A stretch of 64,000 bases of DNA from Blumeriella jaapii (lineage: Eukaryota; Ascomycota; Leotiomycetes; Helotiales; Drepanopezizaceae): positions 1,544,975-1,608,974 of the forward strand of contig VWND01000008.1 in NCBI GenBank assembly GCA_009599575.1, written 5' to 3'. The notes under the pieces are model-generated. The model saw only the letters and a list, made by a program, of their open reading frames with translations, searched no databases and was not told where the DNA came from. The position numbers and the translations under genes were made by a program. Each line of letters begins with the position of its first letter. Positions within the stretch are counted from its first letter, which is position 1. Below are positions 1 through 11,129 of this stretch, in pieces.

Positions 1-1130
1 GTGCTTTCGTATTTTTTCCGAATAATTAAAATAATATTCCGCTTATAACGAATTTCGAAGCGTTTGTTTCGATTTGAATTTTTAATCGAAGATCGAAATA
101 GCGTAAAATCGATGTTTAGCAAAACTTTTTTTTTAAAAATAAAAAAGCGAATTTCGCTTCGAATAAAAAACGAAAAGGGCCCGACATTTTTTCTTGTTGT
201 ATTTTTTTTAAAAGATTTGTAATAAATCGGCAAAGCTTAGCGTAGTTTTTAATAAAACGTTTATAAAAATTAATAAAACCTAAAAATATTTAAATATTTC
301 GCTACGTAATAAAAAAAGGTTATTTTCGAATATTATTTATTTTCTTTGGGTCCATTTCAATTTTCGTAAAAATAACGACGAAGCTTAGAAACTTAATCGT
401 ATTCGTATCGAAAGCATATTTTTTCAGATTTTCGTAAAATTTGTTAATACGAAGTTTTTCGAAAACCTTTTTTACCGCGTTTGTATAATCGTCGGAGTTT
501 TCGAAAAATATTAAAATATCGTCGAAATAAATTATATACGTAATATTTATTAAACCGACTAAAGTTTGATTAATATACGCTTAAAAAGTTATTAATACGT
601 TCGAAAGGCCGAAAGATAATACGCAGTATTCGAAATGTTCGTAACGAATGCGAAACGCAATCTTCCATTTATCTTTTTCTTTTATTCGAAAACGGTGGTA
701 CGCTTAAATAAAATTTAATTTAATAAATATTTTAGTTTTTTTTAAACGATTCAAAGTTTCGCTTATAAAAAATAAAAAAGTTCGATTTTTAACCGTAACT
801 GCGTTTAAACTTTTATAATCGACGCATAATCGTAAACTTCCGTTTTTTTTCGGTATAAATATTACCGGTGCGCCGGCAAAGCTAATAAACCTTTTTATTC
901 AGTTTTTTTTTAAACTCGAATCGAGATATTCGCGCAATTCGATAAGTTTAGATTCCGATAAAAAGTAAATTAATTTTCAAAAAAGATTTTTTCTTTCCGC
1001 GAAATCTATTCGATGTTTTATAAAATAGTAAAAAACTAGAATAACCGCGGCGATATCGTCGAATACGTCGGCGTAGTCGTCGTATTTGAAAAATAATTAA
1101 TGTTGTTTTTCAGTAGCTTTTTTTAAAACG
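1..1130 (-). pseudogene. Gypsy-1 pol relic: reverse transcriptase and start of RNase H
   Basis: The RNA-templated DNA polymerase of the element. Minus-strand translation around 843-881 reads GAPVIFIPKKNGSLRLCVDY, the Gypsy fingers motif. The catalytic box reads YIIYFDDILIF with YFDD at 518-529, so both catalytic aspartates survive. Between them lie segments matching the NAVTVKNR and FRIRYEHFEY blocks of the palm. Toward base 1 it passes into the connection and the first part of RNase H before the window ends. Stops are RIP-like (Gln to stop, for example in the block before AYHRF). Frames switch at least twice, so no product can be made. Family assignment is firm; exact ends are approximate. 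Confidence 0.85.
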
Positions 1131-1189
1131 ATATAAAACGCTTGTTTTCTTTTGGATTTCTTTTTAAAACGTTTAATTATAACGAAATT

Positions 1190-1530
1190 AAGCTGTAAGC
1201 GTTCGACTGGATATCGCTACGATTTAGCTCGAAAATTTATAGCGGAATCGATATTTCGCAATTAAAAAAAACTTAAAATAAATAAAACCTTTAGAATATT
1301 TATATCGCAAGCCACGAAATCGCTTTATATTTCTTTAATTGTTTTATAATTATTAATAGCGCGAATAAGTTGCGTATGCGTGCCGTAAATAATTTTTTTT
1401 TTTTTTTTTCAATCGTAAATAAATTAATACGTTTTTAAATTGGTTTTTATTTATATTTAATTAATAATTTTTAAATTACGCTTTTTTTTTCCGCGCCGCA
1501 GTCGATAAAAGCTCGTTTCGTACGAATTTC
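1190..1530 (-). pseudogene. Gypsy-1 aspartic protease relic
   Basis: Retroviral-type aspartic protease that would mature the Gag-Pol polyprotein. On the minus strand near 1520-1490 the sequence reads AFIDCGAE, matching the IDSGA active-site loop with Ser replaced by Cys. About 200 bases on comes FVAYDINILKVLFIL then LRNIDSAINFRAKS, which corresponds to the LG-x-PWL-R...DW segment that closes Gypsy proteases. The frame is broken by stops. It sits between the gag knuckles and RT, the expected place. Limits are approximate. Confidence 0.7.
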
Positions 1531-1559
1531 GCTTTTAGCTTTTTTAATTTCGACCGAAA

Positions 1560-3110
1560 TTATTATTTTCTGCTTTTTTTTTTCGCTCGATTTTATTAGC
1601 AGCGACGAAATTAAAATCGAACGAAAGCTTTTTCCGAATTTTTAAATTTATTAGCTTCGAAGCAGTTTAAAATTATATATTTTTTTTTATTGCATTTATA
1701 GCATTCGATTTTTAAATAATTAGCCATGCGATACCTTTTTTTTTGGCAGCGATTGCATTTCGAAAAGTAAAAAAAATCGTTAAAAATTCTAAAATTCCAA
1801 AGGATTTTATTAAAATTATCGTTTTTTCGCTTTCGTTTTTCTTTTTATAACGTATTTTCGAATCGAAAACGGTATATATTTGTTTTAATTTTTAAGTTTT
1901 AATCGTAAATATAAGTTTTTTTTTTTTTTTTTTTTTTTTTGCGTTCGTTTCGTCGTTTCGTTTTTTTTTCGTTTCGTCGTTAATAATTTTATTAGCATTT
2001 TCGATACGACGAGCGATTAATATTAATTTTTCGTACGAGCTTATAGCTGTAATATTATTTCGTTTGATAATTTTTTTTCGAAAAATAAATCGGAGTTTTG
2101 CGAAAAATATTCTTTTTTTAATCGTATCGTTTGTTATTTGCAACTGCTGTTCGAGATTATTTAAATAAGCAACGAAATCGTTAATTAATTTATGTTTTTT
2201 TTGTTTCGCTTTATCGTATAAATTCGAAGCCGCGATTTTTCGATTTTTCGCATTTATTAGAAAATCTAATATTTATTTTTTGAAATCGTTTTATATAATT
2301 CGAATATTCGTAAAACGTCGTTCGTATCCGATTTATTTTTTTTTTATTTTATCGTCGAAAGCTAAAATATAAGCGTTAATTTTCTTTTAATTAATATAAA
2401 ATATTATTTTTTTATTTTGGCGGAAACTTCGCTTTGCACGCCGAATAAAAAATTAAGCTTTTTTAGTATTTTTCCCTCGGTATATTAGAAAATCTTTTAT
2501 TTTTGATGCTTTTCGGCTCGAATTCGTTGTATTTCCTATAAAAGGTATAATATACTTAAAAAAAATACTAAATCGTTTTTAATAAATATTATTATCGTAA
2601 TGCTTCGAAAATATTTTATAATAATCGCCAGCTTAGATTATTTTTTATTTTTTTTTAGCTGAAGCGGTGTTAAAAAGTATAAAAACTTTTTTTTCGATAT
2701 TTTCGAAAGCGTTAAATTCTCGTTGAAATTATTTAACTTTTTTTCGGAATTCGTTTCGGCGTTTTTTAGTTTCTTCGAATTTTTTAATTATTTCGTAAAT
2801 CTTTTTTTCAGTTTTTTTCTGTTTTATTTTAGCTCGTATTTCTTTTATTCTTCTACGTTTATCGTTTTTTTCTTATTCGGCGCGAATTCGTTTATTAGTT
2901 AAATAAATCAGGGTTTCGGTAAAAAGTTTTTCCGAATCGTTTTGAACGTGGCTTTTTTCGGTGATTTTTTCGATAAAAAAAGTTAGGAAGTCGTCGCGCT
3001 TTAATAATAAGATATTTTCGATTTTTAATAAAGCTGGTGACGTTAAGGAAAACGATAGTACGAAGTTTTTTTGAGCAGCCGAAGATGTTGGGTTTTTTTA
3101 AATAGCTGAA
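1560..3110 (-). pseudogene. Gypsy-1 gag relic with double zinc knuckle
   Basis: Capsid/nucleocapsid polyprotein. The clearest part is a pair of CX2C cores on the minus strand: CNRC at 1757-1746 and CYKC at 1703-1692, linked by KKRYRMANYLKIE. The His residues expected at the CCHC positions appear as Tyr or are lost, as C-to-T mutation of CAT/CAC would produce. Upstream (2000-3110) the minus strand gives Lys/Glu-rich, frame-broken sequence consistent with a matrix/capsid region but without a diagnostic motif. Start and end are estimates. The plus-strand-A-rich tract near 1920-1940 is low complexity. Confidence 0.6.
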
Positions 3111-3650
3111 AATACTTATTTTTTGCGAATGCGAAAAGCTATAATATCGATAATAACGATGTAAATATAATAATATAATAGAAAGTTATTTTAATAATAT
3201 CGAACTGCCGTTTCGGTAAATAAAAAAATCAAAATGTAAAAATTAAAAAACAGGAAAATATTAGTTTAAATAATAAAACTCAAATAAAATTGGGTTGATA
3301 ATCAGACTGATTTTTACTTTTTATATTTTTAATAAAAGGCGTGTATAAGTACAAAAGAAAAAGTAAAGTCTTCGAAAAAAATATTTTTTAAAAAACCAGA
3401 CGAATTTTATTTAATATGCTTTTTCAGCCTTTATCCCGACCTTTTCTTATCTTTTTTAATATAATCTTAATAACTGATTTTTTAGCAATCACTTTTATAA
3501 AATGTTTTATTTAAATGTTATTTCCAGCCCCTATAATATTATCCGGCCCCTACGGCCTATCCGTAGCGAATATTATTCGAGGATTGGTAGGAGGCAGAGG
3601 GTCTTGGCGGATCACCTGACTTATACACGTAATATTGGTTCCTGATATTA
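3110..3650. other. Non-coding junction zone, probable Gypsy-1 5' LTR/leader
   Basis: No coding signal. The part 3530-3640 is much less A+T-rich than its surroundings (it contains CCGGCCCCTACGGCC and GGTAGGAGGCAGAGGG), as LTRs here tend to be. It lies directly upstream of Gypsy-1 gag in that element's orientation, so a 5' LTR is likely. I found no second copy in the window to fix its ends and no clear primer-binding site. Confidence 0.4.
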
Positions 3651-3934
3651 TCGCAATCGTCGAAATAAATAAAATAACGATACGAAACGTTAATATGCTA
3701 TTTAACGTCGATTAATTTTCGAACGAATTCGCAAAATTAACGATCGCTTTTTTTTTCGATCTGTTTTCCGGCTACGATTATTTGATATTTAATTTACGAT
3801 TTCGAAATATAACGGCAATTTAAATTCCAATCGGTTTGTTACGCATAACTAAAATACTTATGGAAGCTATTAATTCAGTCGCTTAATTCGTAAAAATCGT
3901 ATATAAGATTTTTATAATTTGCATTTTTAATATT
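3650..3934 (+). pseudogene. Gypsy-2 reverse transcriptase, N-terminal piece
   Basis: Fingers and palm of a Gypsy RT. The frame reads VEINKITIRNVN, then FFFDLFSGYDYLIFNL, RNITAI and IPIGLLRITKILMEAINSVA, matching the conserved DLFSGYDQ ... SRDLTAFQTP-GL-RMT-LPMGATNSVAQF pattern of fungal Gypsy RTs. TAA stops stand where Gln is conserved (after RNITAI and after NSVA), a direct RIP signature. It ends at 3934 where the Gypsy-3 5' LTR begins. Confidence 0.8.
3930..3934 (+). repeat. Target-site duplication ATATT, left copy
   Basis: ATATT directly before the TG of the Gypsy-3 5' LTR; identical to 9988-9992 directly after the 3' LTR. Five bases is the usual Ty3/Gypsy duplication length. Confidence 0.85.
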
Positions 3935-4105
3935 TGTAAAGGGATGAACGTCAGTTCGTTAGTCACGTGGTCCGAAAATCACGTTGTTATCACGTGATAT
4001 CGGAGCCCGCACATATTGTATTTTAGACTTCGCGACACCTCTAATTTAGAACCTCGTAATTAATGCAAATCACTTACGAACCTTCTGCTCGTTCGCCTTT
4101 TTACA
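3935..4105 (+). repeat. Gypsy-3 5' LTR (171 bp)
   Basis: Starts TGTAAAGGGATGAACGTCAG and ends CCTTTTTACA (TG...CA). It aligns over its whole length with 9816-9987. It is closer to the ancestral sequence than the 3' copy, keeping CACGTG twice. Confidence 0.88.
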
Positions 4106-4410
4106 TATTAATTACCAAAACTCTTTTAACACTTTTATTTCAGCTTTCGAGCTGAAAAAGCCTGCCAACTCTATTCTGCCTTTGCGCATACAAAAAATCA
4201 ATCTTATCGCGACAACAATCTTACGATTTTTATTTTACGACCCTTACGACCTTTTATACGAAACTACGAAACGACAATCTTCTTTGACACAAAAAACGAC
4301 AACCCCCTTTGATACAAAACTTATATTTAAAAAACTCTGTTCTGCTTTTGTTTATATTCCGAAACAAAACATATTTTACGCTCCTTCCTTAACGAGCATT
4401 AATACCGAAA
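4106..4410 (+). other. Gypsy-3 leader
   Basis: Untranslated leader between LTR and gag. An 81-codon open stretch (4182-4427) lacks an ATG start and resembles no Gypsy domain; I treat it as chance. No convincing tRNA primer-binding site follows the LTR (TATTAATTACC...), so priming could be by another mechanism or the site is mutated. Confidence 0.45.
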
Positions 4411-5610
4411 ATGTCGGACCTTCTTAAGTTGTCGAAACCTTTCAATTGCTTTATTTTAAAGTATTTTAAATATCCCGACCAAATCGTCGCCGCTCTGATC
4501 GCTAATACGAAAGCTTATTCTTAAAAAATCTTCGATATTTTCGCCTACGCGGTAAAACAAAACGATATAATAATATTATTTAAGACCAAATTAAATAATT
4601 TCGCTTAAAAGCTAAATATTTAAACGATATAATATTAGAAAAAAAAAGCTTTTTAAAAAAAAATAATTTAAAACCGCGAAGCCGAATTTGCTAATTTCCG
4701 AAAATAAGCTTTTACCAATTAAAATACACCGAATATTTTAAACGCAAAAAAAAAAACACCTGCTTTTTCCGACCCCGATAAATTTATAAATTCGGATAAT
4801 ATCGGCAACGTTACGAAGCATTTTACTATTTTTTTTCAAAATATAATTTTAAAGCTTCGTTTTAATTAAAACTAATATACGACCGAACAGAATCGCATAA
4901 ATTACTTTTTTTCCCGCCTTTCCGATACAATCAAAAGCGTTTTACAAAAAGGTTTACGTACGAACGGCACTTTTTTTTATTTGATTATTACAAAAATAAT
5001 TTAAGTTTTTTAATAATCGTTCGGTATTTTTAATTAATAAGCAAATGCATTTAAAAAAATTCTATTTTTTAAACAAAGCAATTAATTCCTATCCATTTTT
5101 TTTTATTTAGCTAAAAATTAAAAGTTATATTAAATTTAATAACGAAGCCGCTATCGCTATTTTACGCGAAGCTTTTTATTTTAATATAATTACCCGCCTG
5201 TTTTATATTAATCCTTCCGATCTGAAAACCGATTTTATTAGTTTTTACGTTTAAATACGCGAAACCGATACCGTTTTTCGACAACTGAATTTTAATTATT
5301 ATAAAACCGAAAGCCGCAATACGAAAATCATTTTTTTTGCTTTTATATTCAAAACTGCTATTACGACCATTATTCAAAGCGATTTTATAGATTTTAACGC
5401 CATTTAAATTAAAGCAATTATATAAACCGCAGCCGATATAATTAAAAACAAACGTTTAATAAATAATGCCGAAAAATTAGCGCGCCGAACCTATTTTTTT
5501 GCTAATAACCTTTGCTTATAATATGCTAGCGATAAACACCGCGCTGTTAATTGCTCCGATTTTTTTTAAATTAAAAAAGCTAAAGCCGAAGCAAAAAAGT
5601 CGAAAAACTA
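4411..5610 (+). pseudogene. Gypsy-3 gag relic with CCHC knuckle
   Basis: Nucleocapsid precursor. An ATG at 4411 opens MSDLL, followed after a TAA by LSKPFNCFILKYFKYPDQIV and further frame-broken, Lys-rich sequence. Near the end, 5513-5554 encodes CL-x-YASDKHRAVNC: a CX2CX4HX4C knuckle in which the second Cys is now Tyr (TGT to TAT) and one Gln is TAA. Just after this the protease begins. Start choice is by position relative to the LTR and is tentative. Confidence 0.7.
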
Positions 5611-5649
5611 ATTGTTTTTAATAATTGTTATTATTAGAAATCTTTAAAA

Positions 5650-6030
5650 AATAAATTAAAATTATCTGCTTTAAACGGCGTTCCGAAATCATATTTAATA
5701 TTGCTTTGTATTATAATTATTAATAATATATATATTAAAACTTATTTTTTAAACGATTCCGGAATTACCGATAATTTTATTAATTATTTTTTCGTATAAT
5801 ATTACGAATTAACCTTTGTTTTATTTACCAACCCACGTAAACTTACCGTGGTTAACAGACGCTTTTTTATCTACGGCGATATTACTTATTAAATCTTTTT
5901 TCAAATTAATACCGCCGGCCATATCGAATTAATTACAACTTTTATTATAATACTAGGAAAATACAATTTTATTTTAAAAAAGCCTTGGCTTCGGACATAT
6001 AATTTTTATATTAATTAAACCACGAATACT
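5650..6030 (+). pseudogene. Gypsy-3 aspartic protease relic
   Basis: Polyprotein-processing protease. The frame at about 5745 reads FLNDSGITDNFINYFFV (active-site DSG at 5755-5763), then TNPRKLTVVN and a glycine-containing flap region, then KYNFILKKPWLRTYNFYIN, the conserved LG-x-PWLR-HNP segment. This order and spacing are typical of chromovirus proteases. One TAA interrupts it. Confidence 0.78.
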
Positions 6031-6600
6031 TTTTGTTTCAATTCAGATTTCTGCCGTACGAATTGCTTATCTCAACGCATTTATTAATTAGCCGTTTCAA
6101 GCCTAATTTAAAAACGCTATTTTTACAAAACCGTCGTTTTACCACCAGCTACATCTCGTCGTATAAAAGCAATTGTATTTACCATTTTGGCCTTTTAATC
6201 AAAAGTCGAAGTATTTTTTCAGCTTTTTTTTTATACGAAATTAATTAACAATTATATAAACTAAGCGTTTTAACCGACGATTTTTTTTTTACTATATTAT
6301 TTAAAATCGATTAATTACAAAAAAATAAGCTTTTTCAAATTATACGATAATAATTTTCAGCCGAATTTTACCTCGCTGAAGCTTTATTAAAAAATATTCG
6401 TTTGGCCTTTTAAACTAAACCGCTAATCGACTTTCGAATAAAACTTTTTTTTTACTACTATTATTATCTAGCCGCTTTTGATTTTATCGAAGCTAATAAA
6501 CTTGCATTTTATAAAAAAAGCGTTAATTATACGATAAAACTTCGATTTAAAATTATACTTCCATACGGCCTTTTGTATAATATATTAATCGACGAATTTT
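6030..6600 (+). other. Gypsy-3 protease-RT linker
   Basis: Degraded spacer between protease and RT. Plus-strand translations are short and frame-broken (for example the 71-codon stretch 6033-6248) and no domain is recognisable; Gypsy pol normally has a variable linker here. Confidence 0.45.
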
Positions 6601-7830
6601 AAATCTTACACAAATTTCTTAAAAAAACCTCGAAAAAGGCTGAATTCGAACGAGCTTTTTTTTCGCAGCCTTTTTAATTTTATTCGCGAAAAAACCAAAA
6701 GAAAAACTACGATTTTGCGTCGATTATAAGACTTTTAACGCTATTATAATCAAAAACCGATACTTTTTATTATTGATTTAAAAAACGCTTTTACGATTAA
6801 GCAAAACCAAATTTTATATTAAACTCGACGTTTTCGCCGCTTTTAATAAAATTCGAATAAAAAAAAGTTATAAATAATTTATTATATTTAATACGAAATA
6901 TAATTTATTCGAGTTTTTAATTATGCTTTTCGGATTATATAACGCTTTCGCCACGTTTCAATTTCGCATAAACGATATTTTACGATTTTATTTAAATATT
7001 TTTTGCATAGCTTATATAAACGATATTTTAATTTATTTAAACGATTTTCAAAAATATAAAAAACACGTTAACTTTGTTTTTTAAGCTTTTTCTGACGCGG
7101 GCCTGTAATTAAATATAAAAAAGTACGAATTCGAAATTTAAAAAGTCGTTTACTTTAGAATAATTATTTTTATTATTAAAATTAAAATAAATTTTAAAAA
7201 GCTCGAAGCAATTACGGACTGAAATTTTTTTTCCAACGTTAAAAACGTATAAACGTTTTTAAATTTTGCGAATTTTTATCGACGATTTATTAAAAGTTTT
7301 TTTAAAATCGTTATTTTTTTAATAAATTTAACGAAAAAAAATACTAAATAAAATTTTAACAACGATTATATAAAAGCTTTCGAGTTCAAATCAGCGTTTA
7401 CGATTATACCTACGTTGTTTTATTTTAATTCTGACAAAAAAATATTCGTTAAAATTAACGCTTTTAATTACGTTTTTTCAAAGATTTTTTTTTAAAAAAA
7501 CGATGCAAAAGTATTTTATTTAATCGCTTTTATATCGAAAAAGTTCGATTCTGCCGAATACAATTACGAGATTTATAATAAAAAACTCTTCGCTATTATA
7601 CGTTGCTTCGAAAATTAATAAGCCGAATTATAAAAAGCTGCTTACTTAATTCGAATATTTATAAACTATCGAAACTTAAAATATTTTATAACAATTAAGC
7701 AATTTAATAAACGTTAAATACGCTAAAGCGAGTTTTTAGCTGGTTTTGATTTTATAATTATATTTAAACCTGAAAAACAAAATAGCAAATTTAACTTTTT
7801 AATCCGACGCTTTCAAAACTTCTCTTAAAA
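6600..7830 (+). pseudogene. Gypsy-3 reverse transcriptase and RNase H relic
   Basis: DNA synthesis and template-removal domains. The palm catalytic box reads CIAYINDILIYLNDF, with YIND at 7013-7024: the first Asp of YIDD has become Asn (G to A), which kills polymerase activity. Upstream and downstream blocks fit RT in alternating frames. RNase H follows: [48 protein letters not shown] and KPEKQNSKFN, the usual series; the catalytic Asp expected near KIFVKINA is Asn. Several TAA codons replace Gln. Confidence 0.8.
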
Positions 7831-7899
7831 TTTTTCAAACGAAAAAATTCAATTTCAAAATTAAACTTTTTTTAAAAAACACTATCTGACCGAAGTTTT

Positions 7900-9300
7900 A
7901 ATCGGAAAACATTATCTGACCGAAGTTTTGACCGCTTTTCCGGCTTCGCTAAAACAACCCGAAGCAAACGACGAAAAGCTTTTACGACTTTTAAATAAAT
8001 ACTATTTTATTAATAAGCTGTAGATCGCTATTAAAAAAAAAATGCTTAAACCAAAAGATATTTCGAAATCCAAAACGTTACAACTTTTTAAATACGCTAT
8101 ACGTAATAACAAATTGTATTTTCGAAACCGATTTTACGTTTTCGATATATCGAATTTAAAAATTCCTATTCGTATTTGGCTTTTACAAATGGCCTATAAT
8201 TTAATAAAAACAAGCCATTTTGGCAAAAACAAGCTTTACGAAATTATTAATAAAAATTATTATTGGCTATTAATTTTCGAAGATTGCAAAAGATTTATTC
8301 GCAATTGCAACGGCTGCTTTCGTAATACAAGTACTAATCAACGTTATTAAAAACTTTTTAAACTTTTACCTATTTTTTTACGCCGTTGGAATTATATATC
8401 AGTCGATTTTATAAGTTTTTTTTTAATAAAAAAACATAAAAGTCGAAACAATCTAATTATAATAATAATTTATTGTTTTATTAAAAAACGATATTATACA
8501 ATTTGTTATACAATTATAAAAGCGACAGATTTAGCTAAATTATTTTGCAAAAATATCTGGCGTTTATATAGTTTTTTCGATTTTATAATTTCAGACCGAA
8601 GCTTTTTGTTTGTTTTATAATTCTGAAAAGCTATTAATTATCGTTTCGGAATTAATATTACGCTATTTATCAGCTTTTATTTCGAAACAAACGGCCAAAC
8701 CGAAAACGCGAACGCTTATTTATTTTTTTATTTAAAACAATTCGTCGAATACGCCTAAAAAAATTAGGAAAACTGGCTTTTTTTAGCTGAATTCGCAGCG
8801 AATAACGCTGTAAACGCTTTTATCGGAGTTTCTTTTTTTTACGCTAACAAAAGCTTTTATTTCCGAATAAGCTTTTTTCTATTTAAGCTTATTTTAAGTT
8901 TTATTTTACGTATTTTGCGAATAGCAAATACGAAAAAAAACGATTTCGCCGACAAAATAAAAAAATTAAAATTATTTTTACGTATAAATTTGATTTTAGC
9001 GTTGGCCGATCAAAAACACTATTTTAATTAACAACGCCAACCAGCTTTTGTTTACAAAATAAAAAATAACGTGTTTTTTAATAAACGCAATATAATTTTT
9101 ATTAAATTAATTAAAAAACTAAATAACAAATTCTACGGTTTTTACAAAATCGCCGAAATTTTAGGCTTTTACAATTACAAGCTGAAATTACTTTTCGAGC
9201 AAAAACTATTATATTCTGTTTTTCATACTAATTTGTTTAAACCTGCCTACAACGACCTTTTCCCAAGGCAGAAAAACCCTTTTTTTTTATTTGTTTTTAT
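7900..9300 (+). pseudogene. Gypsy-3 integrase relic
   Basis: cDNA-inserting enzyme. The open stretch 8042-8350 holds the zinc-binding N-domain: TSHFGKNKLYEIINKNYYWL then CKRFIRNCNGC, the HH-CC finger with the first His altered. The core follows in broken frames (ISVDFISFF near 8398-8425 for the first Asp; TNGQTEN-like sequence near 8700). The C-domain at 9071-9260 reads LNNKFYGFYKIAEILGFYNY and SVFHTNLFKPAYNDLFP, matching the LD-KF-GPYKV...HPVFHVSLL-P motif. No intact frame. Confidence 0.8.
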
Positions 9301-9500
9301 CGACGCAAACGAAAGCTTGCTATAAATTATAAACGCTATTTTCGATTTTAAACGAAATTTTAATTTTTTTTATTTAATATAATAACGTGGCTACAACGCC
9401 GAAAATCAATTTTAAAAACTATTAGAAAACGTTATTAACGTATATAATTTTATAGCTGAATTCGCTATACGTTTTTTTTCAGAAACTTTATTCGACCAAA
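9300..9500 (+). pseudogene. Gypsy-3 C-terminal chromodomain-like segment
   Basis: After the integrase C-domain the frame gives INAIFDFKRNFNFFYLI, two stops, RGYNAENQF and then a Glu/Asn segment. This fits the chromodomain pattern VE-ILDSK...YLVKW-GY--E---WEP, with both conserved Trp codons gone. In chromoviruses this domain steers integration to methylated histone H3. Identification rests on position and about 25 matching residues, hence moderate confidence. Confidence 0.65.
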
Positions 9501-9815
9501 GCAAAACTGGCTAAAGTCAAAATTGCTAATAAAAAACGTGTTAAATCGATAAATAACAAAAACGAGCTTTTATTATCAAAAAAAGTTTTTACAACCGTCA
9601 CCAAACATAAAAAAACTGTTATTAATTTTTCTTTTATTATAAAAAAATCAATTGTTTTGCTTCCGAAATTAAAAAAGCTTACTTTTTTTTTTTTTTTATT
9701 ATTCCAGCCGAATTTCGCATTCGTTTACAAAAACGCTTCGCGAACGAAGCTCGATTTATAAAAGTAAATTTCGACGATAAAGAAATTAAATAAAAAAATA
9801 GAAAAAAAAACTATA

Positions 9816-9987
9816 TATAAAAAGATAAAACGTCAGTTCGTTGATTACGTGGTTCGAAAATCACGTTGTTATCACGTAACATCGAAGTCCGCACATATTG
9901 TATCTTAGACTTCGCGATATTTCTAACTTAGAACTTCGTAATTAATGCAAATCACCTACGAACCTTCTGCTCGTTCGCCCCCTTATA
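9816..9987 (+). repeat. Gypsy-3 3' LTR (172 bp)
   Basis: Aligns with the 5' LTR, starting TATAAAAAGATAAAACGTCAG-like (G-to-A changed version of TGTAAAGGGATG) and ending TTATA (CA changed to TA). Preceded by an A-rich polypurine-type tract at about 9783-9811. The 315 bases between the chromodomain and this LTR (9500-9815) show only broken, non-diagnostic reading frames. Confidence 0.88.
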
Positions 9988-9992
9988 ATATT
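9988..9992 (+). repeat. Target-site duplication ATATT, right copy
   Basis: Matches 3930-3934. After it the Gypsy-2 RT frame resumes with GCTTTTTTTTACGTTAACGA (AFFYVND). Confidence 0.85.
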
Positions 9993-10440
9993 GCTTTTTT
10001 TTACGTTAACGACGTTAAAATAAAAAACTTTAGATTATATTATAATAATAAAAAGATTTTTTTTTAAAATTCGACGTTATATAATAAAATATATTTAAAA
10101 TATCGACAAAGTTATAATTTGTTTCGAAAAAGCCAAAGCTATTATTAGCCTTCGATTAAAATTTTGTATATCCGAAATAAATATCGTTAGTTATATAATT
10201 AATAATACTGGCCGCCATTTTTAACGAAAAAAAATTAAAAAGATTTGCGAATAAAAAAAATATAAAAACATTATCGAAGCCAAAGCTTTTATTAGCGTTG
10301 TGATTTATTATCGTAATTAAATTAAAAACTTTTTTTAAAAAGCTGCATTTATTTACGCTACGATAAAAAAAAAATCGATTTCGTTTAGAAAAAAAAACAA
10401 AGCAAAATTATAAAAGTTTTTAAAAACGATTTTTTATCGG
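9993..10440 (+). pseudogene. Gypsy-2 reverse transcriptase, C-terminal piece
   Basis: Continues the RT split at 3934. The first codons give AFFYVNDVKIKNFRLYYNNKK, corresponding to PF-DDVGVKGP-TRYN in relatives, with VND in place of the catalytic DD. The following thumb/connection has IDKVII-like and EKAKATI-like segments in broken frames. Joining with 3650-3934 needs no frame adjustment. Confidence 0.75.
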
Positions 10441-10880
10441 CCTTATTATTTATACGGATCGATTACAGCCCAAACGCAAAAGAAATTATTTTAATTATCG
10501 ACGCTAGCATTTTCGGTTAAAAAGTTGTATTATAATAAATCGATAAAAACAAAAAACGGCATTTTTTACGATTCGAAAGCGGCTTATAGTTTTTCGCGGA
10601 AGCACGCTACGATGCTATTAAACGCGAATATCGAAGCGTTTTTAAAGCAATAAAAAAAATAAAAAATAAATTATACGGCGTATATTTTATTTTAAAAACG
10701 GACGTAAAAATTCTTGTCGATTAATTAAATAAAAAAGCTAATAATTTATTAAAAGCGCTTATTATCAATTGAATAACTTAAATGCGATTTATAAATTTCG
10801 AAATCAAATATATTAAAAAAATAATTAATATAGCGGCAAACGGCTTTTTCAAACGAAAACGTTTTTATTCGTTTGATTTT
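10440..10880 (+). pseudogene. Gypsy-2 RNase H relic
   Basis: Reads DASIFG-KVVL--IDKNKKRHFL, RFESGL, FFAEARYDAIKREYRSVFKA, LYGVYFILKTDVKILVD, ANNLLKALIIN and INFEIKYIKK-INIAANGF. These are the Gypsy RNase H blocks, with three acidic catalytic residues (DAS, AE, TD) still visible. Stops fall where Trp or Gln are expected, consistent with RIP. It degrades the RNA strand of the cDNA hybrid. Confidence 0.82.
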
Positions 10881-11129
10881 GCTAAATAAAACGAATAAAA
10901 TATCGACGAATAAATCGCTAACGAAATCGGCTGCTTCGCTATTTGCGCTTTTAGTTTTATAAAGCCGAAACCATTCGCGTTATTATTTCGGCTAGCATCG
11001 CGAATAAAAAATATTAATTTTCGGGCCGAAAAAGCATTCGCGTTATTATTTCGGTTAGCATCGCGAATAAATTTAATCGAAAACGATCGGAATAAGCCGA
11101 CTAATAAAAAAAATAAATTTTTGATCGAT

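Larger units (their letters stand above)
1..3650 (-). mobile_element. Gypsy-1: RIP-degraded Ty3/Gypsy retrotransposon, cut by left window edge
   Basis: Read on the minus strand this stretch gives, in order, a gag with two CCHC-type knuckles, an aspartic protease and a Gypsy reverse transcriptase running into the RNase H start, all in shifting frames with many stops. This gag-PR-RT order is Ty3/Gypsy. The right limit is where plus-strand Gypsy-2 coding sequence begins (about 3650); I could not delimit its LTR or a target duplication. The other half lies beyond the window. Since Gypsy-2's RT starts abruptly at this junction, I infer Gypsy-1 inserted into Gypsy-2, but the left counterpart is not visible. 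Confidence 0.85.
3935..9987 (+). mobile_element. Gypsy-3: full-length chromovirus-type LTR retrotransposon, nested in Gypsy-2
   Basis: Two direct LTRs (3935-4105 and 9816-9987) flank gag, protease, RT, RNase H, integrase and a C-terminal chromodomain-like segment, the chromovirus order. The 5-bp duplication ATATT brackets it, and it interrupts the Gypsy-2 RT at codon level, so it is younger than Gypsy-2. LTR differences are mostly C/T and G/A, and the genes are full of stops, so it was silenced by RIP after insertion. Total length about 6.05 kb. Confidence 0.9.

Noticed and set aside
1892..2143. 83-codon minus-strand frame rich in Lys
   Set aside because: Ends in a homopolymer Lys run inside the degraded gag region; at most a fragment of gag, not a separate gene.
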